Counted from the stretch's first letter, positions 32,001 to 40,677 are shown. The stretch: 64,000 bases of DNA from CAVUXJ01 sp963814975 (GCA_963814975.1 CAWFFB010000015.1:62001-126000); one strand, 5' to 3'. Program-made: numbers and translations. The notes: generated by a model from the letters alone, not told the origin.

Positions 32001-32373
32001 AGAGGAAGCACCAGGAGGCTGCCTGCCTTCGCCCGTACACGACCGCATCCCGCCATAGCGGGTCGAGGTGTTGTCCCCATGGGGTGACGATCAGAGCGAT
32101 GGGCTCCGATCCGTTCGACAGCGTTGCCGCAAGGGCGCCTTTCAGCGGCTCGACACTGATGGGCCCCACAAACCCCAGCTCTCGAAAGAACGGCGTGGCT
32201 CCGGCTTCCAGCAATGCGCGCAGGTTCGACGCGGGCCCGAGCGAGGAAGCACGTTCACGACAACGCGAGAGCCGATGACGGCCGGGCTCTGATGATCCGC
32301 TTATGAGCGAGCTCTCCAGGTAGCGCTCGAGAAATGACTCTGAGATTAGATGTCCGCTGAATCCGGGGAGCAT
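29055..32373 (-). CDS. Eco57I/PglX-type adenine-N6 DNA methyltransferase (one apparent frameshift)
   Basis: About 1105 residues after correction. SAM-binding motif I is LDPAMGSGAF (about residue 434); catalytic motif IV is NPPW (about residue 693). The C terminus contains a target-recognition-like region (LPVPQQKDAPTAYVA). Residues 60-150 look like the end of an HsdR_N-type nuclease fold (YGRRQAASWCFLFNGVHARI), but the expected ExK appears as IVTPW, so nuclease activity is doubtful. The frame breaks at 30422-30423 (GCTGCT-C-CGGTGT); removing one C restores AARCLDEAETIAASRRFFHWELEFPEVFFEATG. It starts five bases beyond the helicase stop, so the two are one operon, as with DISARM drmD-drmMI. 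Confidence 0.83.
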
Positions 32374-32377
32374 CGGT

Positions 32378-34906
32378 TCAGGGAACGAGGACGAGAACCA
32401 CGCGAGGCTCCCGCACAGTAATGAAGGCGGCGTGTTTCGCCGCCGCGAGCTGCCGCACGATCTCGTCGGCCAGCGCCTTGGCCCGGTCGGTTCCGGCCTG
32501 ATTCGCTCGCTCGGCTCGTGCGTCGAACAAACCCGGTTGAAACCCTGGCCAGCGGGGCGTGCAGCCCGCCGCCGCAATGGCATGCTCGCGGGCAAGCCGT
32601 GCCGCCCAGAAGCTGTCATGGTCCTGCGTGCTGTCGAGGCGCCATGCCGTGTAGGAGGGGTCCAGCGAGACTATCGCGGCGGGCGACAGATCCCTGAGAA
32701 CCGCGGTGACGGCGCCGGGCACGGCGTGCCGGAGCGTTCGACCGGATACGCCAATGGCCAGCGTCGTGAGATGCGAGGCGACAGACTGTCCGGCGGCGTC
32801 CTCCAGACGTGATTCGACGATGACGATCAGGTGCGATCCGAGGGCCGAGCGAAGCCGCCGCCGTCGTGCAAAGGCGACGGCCTGTCCCGCTGGCGGCAGG
32901 AGAACGGGGCCGCCTCGGGCCGAGGCGAGAAATGCGCGACCCCGCACCAGCCGGGTATGCTCGACGACCGCTTCATCCTCGAGCCTCACGACTCGCACGC
33001 GATCCTCCTGGATGATAGGGAGCTCCGAGTCCGGGACAGAGGGGAACGACGTCGCGGTATCGCCCGCGATCACCAGGCGGGAGACGGCGGTCTCCTCGTC
33101 CCCCGTGCTCGAGCCCAGGGGGTCTGCCGCGTCGATTGCAGACCGCGCTCTGGCGATCCGCTTCTTGAGGCGCTCGAGAATGCGCATCTCCGCGGTTTCG
33201 CTCGCGATGAGGTGAAACGCATGGACGGCTCGCCGCTGGCCGATGCGATCCACGCGCCCTGCACGTTGTTCGAGCCGCACCGGGTTCCACGGCAGCTCCA
33301 GGTTGATGACCACCCGGCAGTCATGCTGAAGATTGAGGCCTTCTCCCGCCGCATCCGTCGCCAGAAGGATTGGGTACTGTCCGCTGGCAAATTGTTCGAG
33401 CGCCACTCGCCGTTCAACGCGGGTGAGACCCCCGTGAAGGACAGCACAGGCAAATGGCAGATTGCTCCGCATGTGCAAGAGCGTGTCGCGATACTCGGTG
33501 AAGACGATGCCCCGTTCATCCCTCCTGAGCAGGCGCGCGAGGAGACGCGCCATCGCACACAGCTTCGTTTCGCGTCGCGCTGCGACCTTCGCGGCACTGG
33601 CGATGGCGAGCAGGAGGCGGCGCTCGCGAGAGGAATCCTGGAGGACGGGGACCATCCACGCCGGTGCCTCATCGGATGGGTCGAGCTCATCGCCCTGGCC
33701 GAGTGGAAGCCCGAGCTGTTGTTCCTGTTCGGGGCGCGGATCCAGTGTCGAGAGTCGGCGCAGGATGGACTGCTCGAGCGCATAAGCGCTAGACAGCGCG
33801 CGCTTGTGCAGGGTCGTGAGCGTGAGCCAGATGTCGCGATTCCGATCGCCGCCTTCTGCTCGTACTGCGTGCGTGAAGCGCCCGAGGATCGCGTGCATGC
33901 GCAGCTCGTCGCTGCTTGGCCGTACTTGCAGGCGATGGATACGGCGCCTCGACCCGAACGCCGCATGTTGGCGACCACGGCGAAAGGCGAGCAGTCGGTC
34001 ACCCGCGAGGCGTCCGAGGCCGCAGAGGGACACGAACGCATCCTGGTCCCCGCTGTGCGGAGTCGCGGTGAGCATCACCACCTGCGGCGCGAGGGCGCAA
34101 AGGGCGGCAACCGCGTCGTGGCGCTCGGTACGCGGTGCAATACCGTGCGCTTCGTCCACGATCACGATGTCCCAGCGGCACGAGAGCGCCGCGGGCAGCA
34201 CCTCCGGACGCTTCACGTAGTCGACTGATGCGATCGCGATCGGCACGGTCGCCCACGGGTTGACGCCGACGGGAAGTTCGGACGCGCGGCGTCTCGCCTC
34301 GCGCATGTCGAGGAGCGCGGCGTCGATGCCGAATCGGTCGTGAAGCTCCCCGGCCCATTGCTCGCGAAGACCCGCCGGGGCAAGGACGAGCACGCGATCC
34401 GCGGCGCCACGAGCCACCAGCTCGGATACGATCAAGCCGGCTTGAATCGTTTTACCCAGCCCCACTTCATCCGCGATGAGCACTCGCGAGCCGAGGCCGC
34501 GAATCACGGCCAGAGCCGGCTCGAGCTGGTACGGCAGCAGATCGATTCGCGCCCGTAAAGCCGTGCGCAGCATGCTTGCGGGTCCGTGCTCGGCAATGAG
34601 CGCGCGGCACAGCCGACGCCAGCGGCGCATCCGCACCACGCGAAGCCGAGCCGGCCGTTCCAGCGGTTCGACGCTGTCGAACGGGGTAAGGACGCGTCGT
34701 TGGACGCCGGCGTTATGCGTCCCGGTTCCCGTCAGGGTGACGACGGTGCATCGGCCGTACTCACGCAGCGCTGCCACACGCCAGCGTTGACGGCGGATTC
34801 GAACCGCGTCGCCGACATGAATCTGGCAGTCACCAAGTCTGCGTCTAGCGAGTCCGTCGGAACGAGTGATCGCTTTAGTCGAATCGACCAGTGGCGGAAT
34901 CTGCAT
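32378..34906 (-). CDS. SNF2-family helicase, DISARM DrmD-like
   Basis: An 842-residue superfamily-2 ATPase. Walker A is ADEVGLGKTIQAG (about residue 145), the Walker B box is DEAH (IVDEAHG, about residue 250), motif III LTATPHSG, motif V DAAGEGLNLQ and motif VI QRAGRVDRIGQ (about residue 550). The N-terminal beta-rich stretch (VGDAVRIRRQRWRV) and layout resemble RapA/DrmD-type SNF2 proteins that move along double-stranded DNA. The ATG at 34906 is chosen because earlier codons would overlap the upstream gene's end and are low-complexity. Co-transcription with an adenine methyltransferase suggests DNA modification or phage defence, by analogy with class 1 DISARM. Confidence 0.83.
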   Translation of the reverse strand: MQIPPLVDSTKAITRSDGLARRRLGDCQIHVGDAVRIRRQRWRVAALREYGRCTVVTLTGTGTHNAGVQRRVLTPFDSVEPLERPARLRVVRMRRWRRLCRALIAEHGPASMLRTALRARIDLLPYQLEPALAVIRGLGSRVLIADEVGLGKTIQAGLIVSELVARGAADRVLVLAPAGLREQWAGELHDRFGIDAALLDMREARRRASELPVGVNPWATVPIAIASVDYVKRPEVLPAALSCRWDIVIVDEAHGIAPRTERHDAVAALCALAPQVVMLTATPHSGDQDAFVSLCGLGRLAGDRLLAFRRGRQHAAFGSRRRIHRLQVRPSSDELRMHAILGRFTHAVRAEGGDRNRDIWLTLTTLHKRALSSAYALEQSILRRLSTLDPRPEQEQQLGLPLGQGDELDPSDEAPAWMVPVLQDSSRERRLLLAIASAAKVAARRETKLCAMARLLARLLRRDERGIVFTEYRDTLLHMRSNLPFACAVLHGGLTRVERRVALEQFASGQYPILLATDAAGEGLNLQHDCRVVINLELPWNPVRLEQRAGRVDRIGQRRAVHAFHLIASETAEMRILERLKKRIARARSAIDAADPLGSSTGDEETAVSRLVIAGDTATSFPSVPDSELPIIQEDRVRVVRLEDEAVVEHTRLVRGRAFLASARGGPVLLPPAGQAVAFARRRRLRSALGSHLIVIVESRLEDAAGQSVASHLTTLAIGVSGRTLRHAVPGAVTAVLRDLSPAAIVSLDPSYTAWRLDSTQDHDSFWAARLAREHAIAAAGCTPRWPGFQPGLFDARAERANQAGTDRAKALADEIVRQLAAAKHAAFITVREPRVVLVLVP

Positions 34907-35076
34907 CCTTGATTCGGCGGCCCGCGTGCAGCTGCTGCCGCCGCTCCTTCGATGCGGCCTGAATTCCCGGAATTCCGGTAATGGCATAGACGAGGGAGAG
35001 GAAGCGAGCAATGCCAATGCCAATTGTCGAGAGGAGTCGGGAGACGAGCGCGTGGCGCGGGAAAATCGGCGCGGGC

Positions 35077-37380
35077 TCAATGAAGTTTCAGGACGCTCAG
35101 GATGTTCGAGAAGTCGTCGGTCCAACGCGGAGTGGATGGTGTCGCGACCAGAGGGGTCCACTCAGGGTCTCTGTTCAGCGAGCCGAGCTCGTCCACACTG
35201 CGGCCGATGATCACCCATTGGGACTCGCTCTTGCCCTGGGGCCAGTCCGGCGTTCTCCGGTCGATCCGCTCGACTGCGACGAGATGGTGGCTGGCGGCCA
35301 GGCCCGCAACCACCGGCCCGAGCGCGAGGTGGCCGTTCGAAATATGGAAGGCGAGCGCTCCACCGGGCGCCAGCCGCGACAGATACAGCGCCAACGCCTC
35401 GTGGGTCAGAAGATGAACCGGGATGGCATCCGAGCTGAACGCGTCGAGCACGATCAGGTCGAATTGACCGGGTCTGGCGCGCGCCAGCGACAGCCGCGCG
35501 TCGCCGAGCACGACGCGGCACCCATCGGCGCAGGCATCAAGAAAGGTGAAATACGCGCTCGTTCTCGCGATGCGTTCCACCTCGGGATCGATCTCGTAGA
35601 ACGTCCATCGCTGGCCGTGGCGTGCATAGCTGGCGAGTGTGCCGATTCCCAGTCCGATGACAGCGATTTCCTTCGCCGTGCCAATGCGCGGCAGCTGCTC
35701 GAACGCCTGTCCGAAGGGTCCCGTCCGATGGAAGTATGTCAGCGGCTCGCTGCGGCGGGCAGAATCGAGCGCCTGCATGCCATGCAGCGTCGTGCCGTGG
35801 GCCAACGCGTGATAACGTTGGGAACGGTCCAGGCTGATGCGATAGACGCCGAAGAAGGTCCTCGAGCGATGGAGCACGGGCTCGCCTGCTCCGGCGAACC
35901 ACGATCCGGCGAGCAGCATGGCGGCGAGGCTTAAGGTGAACCGCAGTGGTCGCCGGCTCTGGCCATAGGAGACGAGAGCCGGCAATGTGATCATGGCCAG
36001 CATCACGCTCGGGTTCGTCCGGTGTGATGCGGCCCACGCGAGCAGGCCGACGCTTAGCCCTCCGATTCCTAACGGGACAAGCCAGTCAAGCGCGACGCGC
36101 AGTTTCGAGGCTACGTGGGTGCCGGTAGCCGGCAGGACGAGACAGGCGAGCGCCAGAACCAGTGGGTACTCGAAGATGCCGCTGAAAATCACCGGGGCGA
36201 TCAGCGTGTTGAACACTCCGCCCAGCATCCCTCCGAACGAAATCCAGAAGTAGAACTCGGTCAAGTGCGTGGGGGCCGGGCGATCATGCGCCAGCTCGCT
36301 GTGGCACAGGAGCGCGACGAAGACAAAGGCGATGAGATGGAGCGGAACGATCACGAACAGAGGCACGTAGACCCGCGTGGTCATGAAGAGCACGAGCGGC
36401 ACGACGACCAGGGGAACCGCCCGTCTGGCAACCGCCCGCGCCGGGCCTGTTTTCGAGCCGAACGCGACGATGAAGGTGAGCAGGTAAAGGGCCAGAGGGA
36501 GGATCCACAGCAGCGGCACGGCCGCGATATCGGTGGATAGATAGGTCGTGACCGCCAGCATCAGACTCGATGGCACGAATGACAGCGTGACCCAACGGGC
36601 TCGCTGGACGGCGGCTAACGGCGTGGCCGTTTCCCGCTCGCGCGGACGACTATTGGGAGCTGTCGATCGATGGCCGACCTGCGTGTGTCGGAACGCGGTC
36701 AGCGCGCACGCGCCGGTCAGCGCGACGAAGGCCGCGTAGCCGAGACTCCACAACTGGCCTTGCTCGCCGAGCGCCAGCCACGGTTCCACCAGAGTTGGGT
36801 ACAGGACGAGTGCGAGCAGGCTTCCGAGGTTGCTCGCCACATACAGGAAATACGGGTCCCGGGCGGCCGGGTGGCTTGTTCGCGAAAACCAGTGCTGGAG
36901 CGTCGAGGCGCTTGTGGATAGCGCAAAGAAAGGCAAGCCAATTGTGCCGGCGAGCAGCGCGAACAGCCAGCCGATGGGATTGCCCGGGGGAACTGCCGAC
37001 TGGCGGTCGATGATCACGGGCAGTACCGCGAAGGGGATCAGCAGCAGCCCGGCATGCACGAGAAAGCGCACCCGGGTGTTCTGGAGCTTGGACGCGCTGA
37101 ACGCGTAGCCGTAGCCCGCCACCAGCAGCATCTGGAAGAACACCATGCAGCCGTTCCAGACTGCCGGCGAGCCGCCGAGCATCGGCAGTACCATCTTGGC
37201 CACCATCGGTTGGACGAGAAACAGGAGGAACGCGCTGAGGAACAGCGTCGAAGCGAACAGCGCGATGAGCCCTGTCGCAGCCGCGGTGCCGGCGCCGTCC
37301 TTACCGATGCGCGGGGCGCGGAGCGCGAGCGTCTCCTGGAGGGCGTTGTGCCCGCTCGACGCAAGGTGCGTCGTGTCCAC
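35077..37380 (-). CDS. Fused membrane / spermidine-synthase-like protein
   Basis: A 767-residue protein with about 12-14 predicted membrane helices (residues 35-520), beginning LIALFASTLFLSAFLLFLVQPM, followed by a SpeE-like SAM-binding domain (residues about 560-760; IAVIGLGIGTLASYAR, FYEIDPEVERIAR, DARLSLARARPGQFDLIVLDAFSSDAIP). This fusion is common and poorly characterised. It probably transfers an aminopropyl or methyl group at the membrane. Its start overlaps the stop of the upstream repeat protein by one base. Confidence 0.88.
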   Translation of the reverse strand: MDTTHLASSGHNALQETLALRAPRIGKDGAGTAAATGLIALFASTLFLSAFLLFLVQPMVAKMVLPMLGGSPAVWNGCMVFFQMLLVAGYGYAFSASKLQNTRVRFLVHAGLLLIPFAVLPVIIDRQSAVPPGNPIGWLFALLAGTIGLPFFALSTSASTLQHWFSRTSHPAARDPYFLYVASNLGSLLALVLYPTLVEPWLALGEQGQLWSLGYAAFVALTGACALTAFRHTQVGHRSTAPNSRPRERETATPLAAVQRARWVTLSFVPSSLMLAVTTYLSTDIAAVPLLWILPLALYLLTFIVAFGSKTGPARAVARRAVPLVVVPLVLFMTTRVYVPLFVIVPLHLIAFVFVALLCHSELAHDRPAPTHLTEFYFWISFGGMLGGVFNTLIAPVIFSGIFEYPLVLALACLVLPATGTHVASKLRVALDWLVPLGIGGLSVGLLAWAASHRTNPSVMLAMITLPALVSYGQSRRPLRFTLSLAAMLLAGSWFAGAGEPVLHRSRTFFGVYRISLDRSQRYHALAHGTTLHGMQALDSARRSEPLTYFHRTGPFGQAFEQLPRIGTAKEIAVIGLGIGTLASYARHGQRWTFYEIDPEVERIARTSAYFTFLDACADGCRVVLGDARLSLARARPGQFDLIVLDAFSSDAIPVHLLTHEALALYLSRLAPGGALAFHISNGHLALGPVVAGLAASHHLVAVERIDRRTPDWPQGKSESQWVIIGRSVDELGSLNRDPEWTPLVATPSTPRWTDDFSNILSVLKLH

Positions 37381-39548
37381 TAGCGTCTCCGCGGGGCCGG
37401 TTTCTTGGCGGGCGCCTCGTCCTGATCAACGATCTCGTCGAGTTTCGTCAGGAGCGCGCCGAAGCCGCACTGCTCCGGGTCGAAGAAGCCCCACTCGTCC
37501 TGCATGGGAGGCGTCGGCTTTTTCCGCGTCTTTGCTCCGGCCGATCGGGAGCGCCTCTTCTTCGGGGTTTCCGACGACGCGTGCGTCGCGGGCTCACCGC
37601 CGGCCTCTGGATTGTCAGTCCGTAATTGCTCGATGTCCCGTTTGATCGCCGTCAGCAGCTGCATCCATTCGGGCCGTGCCGCGGGATCTCTCGGGGCGCG
37701 TGGCGCGGCTGGTGGTGCCTTGCCCGGTCGTGGTACCGAAGCCACGATTGCGGGCACGTCCGGCGTGGCGAGCGGCTGCCGGCGTTCGGCAACCTTTTCC
37801 GAGGCTGCGGCGGCTTCGATGCCGGCGACGAATTCCGCCAGGTCGGCGTCGAGAGGGACGGTGCGCGAGCGCGTGGCCGCCTCGCGTGCGGCCTTTTCAT
37901 GAGCCGCCGCCTGTTGCGCTGCAGCGGCCCGGGCCAAATCTTCCCGAGCGACGGCTTCAAGTGCTTCCTGTTCACGTGCCGTTTTCTCACGAGCGGCCGC
38001 TTCCCGAGCAGCGTGTTCGCGAGCCATTTGTTCCCGCGCCGCCTTTTCGCGAGCGGCCGCGTCGCGAGCGGCGGTTTCCCGGACGGCCTGCTCAACTGCC
38101 GCTTTTTCCCGTGCGGCGGCTTCCCAGGCGGCCTGCTCGCGTGCCGCTTTTTCCCGTGCAGCGGCTTCACGCGCGGTCTGCTCACGGGTCGCCTTTTCGC
38201 GAGCGGCCGCGTCGCGGGCGGCCGCTTCCCGGACGGCCTGCTCAAGTGCCGCTTTTTCCCGCGCGGCGGCTTCCCGGGTGGTCTGCTCGCGGCGCCTTTT
38301 CCCGTGCGGCGGCGGCTTCCCGGGCGGCCTGTTCGCGTGCGGCCTTTTCCCGTGCGGCGGCTTCCCGAGCGGCGTGCTCACGGCTTTTCCCGGCGCGCTC
38401 GCGGCGGCTTCCCGAGCGGCGTGCTCACGGGCCGCCTTTTCCCGTGCGGCGGCTTCCCGAGCGGCGTGCTCACGGGCTGCCTTTTCGCGAGCAGCCGCAT
38501 CGCGGGCGGCGGCTTCCTGGACGGCCTGCTCAAGTGCCGCTTTGTTCCGTGCGGCGGCTTCCCGGGCGGCCTGCTCGCGTGCCGCTTTTTCGCGTGCGGC
38601 GGCTTCCCGAGCGGCGTGCTCACGGGCCGCCTTTTCGCGAGCGGCCGCTTCGCGGGCGGCGGCTTCCTGGGCGGCCTGCTCACATGCCGCTTTTTCGCGT
38701 GCGGCGGCTTCCCGAGCGGCGTGCTCACGGGCCGCCTTTTCGCGAGCGGCCGCATCGCGGGCGGCGGCTTCCTGGACGGCCTGCTCACATGCCGCTTTGT
38801 CCCGTGCGGCGGCTTCCCGGGCGGCCTGTTCGCGTGCGACCTTTTCCCGTGCGGCGGCTTCCCGAGCGGCATGCTCGTCCGCCGCCTTCCCGCGAGCGAC
38901 GGCGTCCCGAGCGGTTTGCTCACGAGCCGCCGCTTCCAGAGCCGCGTGTTCGCGCGCCGCCTTCTCCCGTGCGGCGGCTTCGCTAGTGGCGGCTTCACGT
39001 GCCGCATTCTCCTCGGCTCCACGGGCGGCCGCATCCCCGACACTCGACGCTCCCGCCATCTGCGCCTCTTGGCGCGTCGCGTAGACCGGATCCTGTTGCA
39101 TCGCGAGCTCGTCTTCGAGCGCCACCGCGGCCGCCCGGCGCTCCGCTGCCGCCCGCTCGAGGTACTCGCCAATCTGCTTGGCGAACACCTCCGGGTCACA
39201 CCCGTCTGGAACGGCGTCCTTACCCTTCGATCGTCGCAGCCGAGTCAAGAGTCCGCCTTCCGACACGCGCGCTCGGCGCACGGCCGTGGCAAGCGCCGGG
39301 ATGACGAGCGTCTGCACCTTGATGCCGACCGCGTCGAGCTCCCGCAGCCGCTTCCCCAGCATGCTTTCGTCCTTCGGCGAAAGCAGCAGCGACGTCAGGA
39401 TCAGATCGGGCACGCGGTTGGCGAGCGCCGCGAACGCCGTCGCCGTCGAATCGGCGACAACGAGCTCGGCGCGCAGCGGGTCCTTCGCGAGCGCCACGAT
39501 CTTCGACGCCTGACGGCGGTCGGGTTCGATGGCCAGAATCAGCGGCAT
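37380..39548 (-). CDS. Receiver-like domain plus long Ala/Arg/Glu helical repeat protein
   Basis: About 722 residues. Residues 1-110 look like a CheY-type receiver fold (ILAIEPDRRQASKIVALAK, VPDLILTSLLLSP), but the usual phospho-Asp site reads LTSLL. Residues about 180-560 are built from the five-residue unit A-A-R-E-x and should form a very long charged helix or coiled coil. The C terminus is Lys/Arg-rich (KKRRSRSAGAKTRKK) followed by DEWGFFDPEQCGFGALL. One block (residues about 385-420) reads in a shifted frame (SAPGKAVSTPLGKPPHGK), as if two compensating indels occurred. It could be a scaffold. Function unknown. Confidence 0.72.
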   Translation of the reverse strand: MPLILAIEPDRRQASKIVALAKDPLRAELVVADSTATAFAALANRVPDLILTSLLLSPKDESMLGKRLRELDAVGIKVQTLVIPALATAVRRARVSEGGLLTRLRRSKGKDAVPDGCDPEVFAKQIGEYLERAAAERRAAAVALEDELAMQQDPVYATRQEAQMAGASSVGDAAARGAEENAAREAATSEAAAREKAAREHAALEAAAREQTARDAVARGKAADEHAAREAAAREKVAREQAAREAAARDKAACEQAVQEAAARDAAAREKAAREHAAREAAAREKAACEQAAQEAAAREAAAREKAAREHAAREAAAREKAAREQAAREAAARNKAALEQAVQEAAARDAAAREKAAREHAAREAAAREKAAREHAAREAAASAPGKAVSTPLGKPPHGKRPHANRPPGKPPPHGKRRREQTTREAAAREKAALEQAVREAAARDAAAREKATREQTAREAAAREKAAREQAAWEAAAREKAAVEQAVRETAARDAAAREKAAREQMAREHAAREAAAREKTAREQEALEAVAREDLARAAAAQQAAAHEKAAREAATRSRTVPLDADLAEFVAGIEAAAASEKVAERRQPLATPDVPAIVASVPRPGKAPPAAPRAPRDPAARPEWMQLLTAIKRDIEQLRTDNPEAGGEPATHASSETPKKRRSRSAGAKTRKKPTPPMQDEWGFFDPEQCGFGALLTKLDEIVDQDEAPAKKPAPRRR
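37870..39010 (-). repeat. 15-bp tandem repeat region with 45- and 105-bp higher-order copies
   Basis: The word GGCTTCCCGAGCGGCGTGCT recurs at 38406, 38451, 38601 and 38706, showing 45-, 150- and 105-base steps, all multiples of 15. The basic unit encodes A-A-R-E-x. Between about 38290 and 38395 the units carry indels that are not multiples of three but cancel out. Such an array is prone to slippage and to assembly collapse. Confidence 0.88.
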
Positions 39549-39558
39549 GTGATGATTG

Positions 39559-39846
39559 CTACGTCCGAGACATGAACAGGACAAGTACCATTGCGGCCAC
39601 CGCAAAGATCACCATTGGTGCGTGCTCGATGCTTTGATCACGTGCCGCCTGCGCGACGACCGCCGCCATTTCCTCTAGCCGCGAACCGATGGACGCGATT
39701 TCTGCGGTTGGTCCCTGGCGAGCGAACACCTTCGCTACCTGATCACGCACGCGATCGTCAATGACCGCCAGGCCGATGAGGAGTGCGCACAGTCCTCCGG
39801 CCGCCGTCAAGCCACTCGAGAGCGGACGCCGAAGCACAGTTGCCAC
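39559..39846 (-). CDS. Small two-helix membrane protein
   Basis: A 95-residue protein starting at GTG, with AAAGAGG upstream. There is one hydrophobic helix near residues 9-27 (SGLTAAGGLCALLIGLAVI) and another at the C terminus (MVIFAVAAMVLVLF), with a charged amphipathic stretch between them (DQVAKVFARQG, SRLEEMAAVV). It lies ten bases upstream of the repeat protein's start and is presumably co-transcribed with it. No family was recognised. Confidence 0.6.
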   Translation of the reverse strand: MATVLRRPLSSGLTAAGGLCALLIGLAVIDDRVRDQVAKVFARQGPTAEIASIGSRLEEMAAVVAQAARDQSIEHAPMVIFAVAAMVLVLFMSRT

Positions 39847-40152
39847 TAGAGACCTCTTTCCACGTCTCCACTTCTCATCGCAAGAGGCATTCCGAGTCCG
39901 GCGGCGAGGGCATCTAAGGGCGCAACCGTCCTCGCGCTTAAGGGTTAGGAGCGCGTGCGATCCGTAGCGGCCCGCCATGTTCCGTTTCGGCCATGGTGCC
40001 GCGAACACGAATTTGCCGGCTGGGTTACGGATGTGCGGTGACGGGCTCGCGCGGCGTGGCTCGGATCGGCTCGCGACGAGCATGCCGTCTCGCTCGCTAA
40101 ACACGCAGGCGAATGACGCTTGGCTCGAATTCGCGGCGTCGATCGAGGCGCC
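39847..40152. other. Upstream region of the Tad operon
   Basis: About 300 bases between divergent genes. Short frames on both strands show no family similarity. It may hold enhancer sites for the activator that a sigma-54 promoter would require, but no clear inverted repeat was picked out. Confidence 0.4.
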
Positions 40153-40167
40153 TGGCACAGCCGTTGC
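40153..40167 (+). promoter_or_regulatory. Sigma-54-type promoter before the Flp pilins
   Basis: TGGCACAGCCGTTGC matches the -24/-12 consensus TGGCAC-N5-TTGC exactly, with the GG and GC dinucleotides at the required spacing. It lies about 95 bases before the first pilin start. Sigma-54 promoters need an NtrC-type activator; one is encoded at 59780-61207. Confidence 0.6.
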
Positions 40168-40261
40168 CCCTCCGACAATTGCTGCGCGGCCATGCGAAGG
40201 GGCGTGACCGCAAATCGGACACCCGACATCGCGCGTTTGAAGACGCGCCGGAGAAAACATC

Positions 40262-40435
40262 ATGAGCTTCATCAATCACCTGCGAACGTTCGCGCGCAAT
40301 GACGAGGGGCAGGACCTTCTCGAGTACGCATTGCTAATCGCGTTGATCGCCCTCGTGGCGATTGGGGCAGTCACGGCGGCCGGGGTAAAGGTTGACGCGG
40401 TCTTCACTGACGTCGCAGCCAAGATCCCGGCGTAA
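40262..40435 (+). CDS. flp: Flp-type pilin 1
   Basis: A 57-residue prepilin. A charged leader ends at the cleavage region NDEGQDLLEYALL, where the Glu and Tyr at positions +5/+6 of the mature form are the Flp signature, followed by one hydrophobic helix (LIALIALVAIGAVTAAG). CpaA/TadV would cleave it and the mature peptide would polymerise into the Tad pilus. It is the first gene of the locus and is the likely major pilin. Confidence 0.93.
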   Translation: MSFINHLRTFARNDEGQDLLEYALLIALIALVAIGAVTAAGVKVDAVFTDVAAKIPA

Positions 40436-40445
40436 CACCGTTTCA

Positions 40446-40492
40446 CCCAAGCGCGAGTGGACGGGTTGTTCCTGTCCACTCGCCAACTTGGG
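40446..40492 (+). promoter_or_regulatory. Hairpin between the two pilin genes
   Basis: GAGTGGAC (40455-40462) pairs with GTCCACTC (40474-40481) around an 11-base loop, and CCCAAG (40446-40451) pairs with CTTGGG (40487-40492) below an internal loop. No U tract follows. It probably attenuates transcription or protects the 3' end of a short, abundant pilin mRNA, and it partly masks the G-rich ribosome binding site of the next gene. Confidence 0.55.
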
Positions 40493-40503
40493 GAGAGGAC
40501 GCC

Positions 40504-40677
40504 ATGACACGCGTGCTCCAGCTCGTGGTCAGGCTGGCCCGAAGGGAAGAGGGCCAGGACCTTCTCGAATATGGCCTGCTGATGGTGCTGATCGCCGTCG
40601 GCGCACTCGCGGGCCTCAACTCGGTGGGAAATGTCATCAACTCCGTACTGTGGGAAGCCATTGCTCAGAACTTTTGA
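40504..40677 (+). CDS. Flp-type pilin 2
   Basis: A second 57-residue prepilin of the same layout: EEGQDLLEYGLL cleavage region and one hydrophobic helix (MVLIAVGALAGL). It differs from the first in its C-terminal part (SVGNVINSVLWEAIAQNF). Duplicate flp genes are common in Tad loci, and the second copy may be a minor or alternative subunit. The start follows GGGGAGAGG. Confidence 0.9.
   Translation: MTRVLQLVVRLARREEGQDLLEYGLLMVLIAVGALAGLNSVGNVINSVLWEAIAQNF

Noticed and set aside
29055..34906. Complete DISARM or BREX system
   Set aside because: No drmA, drmB, drmC, pglZ, brxC or brxL homologue is visible; only the helicase and the methyltransferase are present.
37626..39575. 649-codon plus-strand frame rich in Gly, Phe and Arg opposite the repeat protein
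   Set aside because: Its periodicity reflects the 15-bp repeat of the minus-strand gene; no signal peptide or family features.
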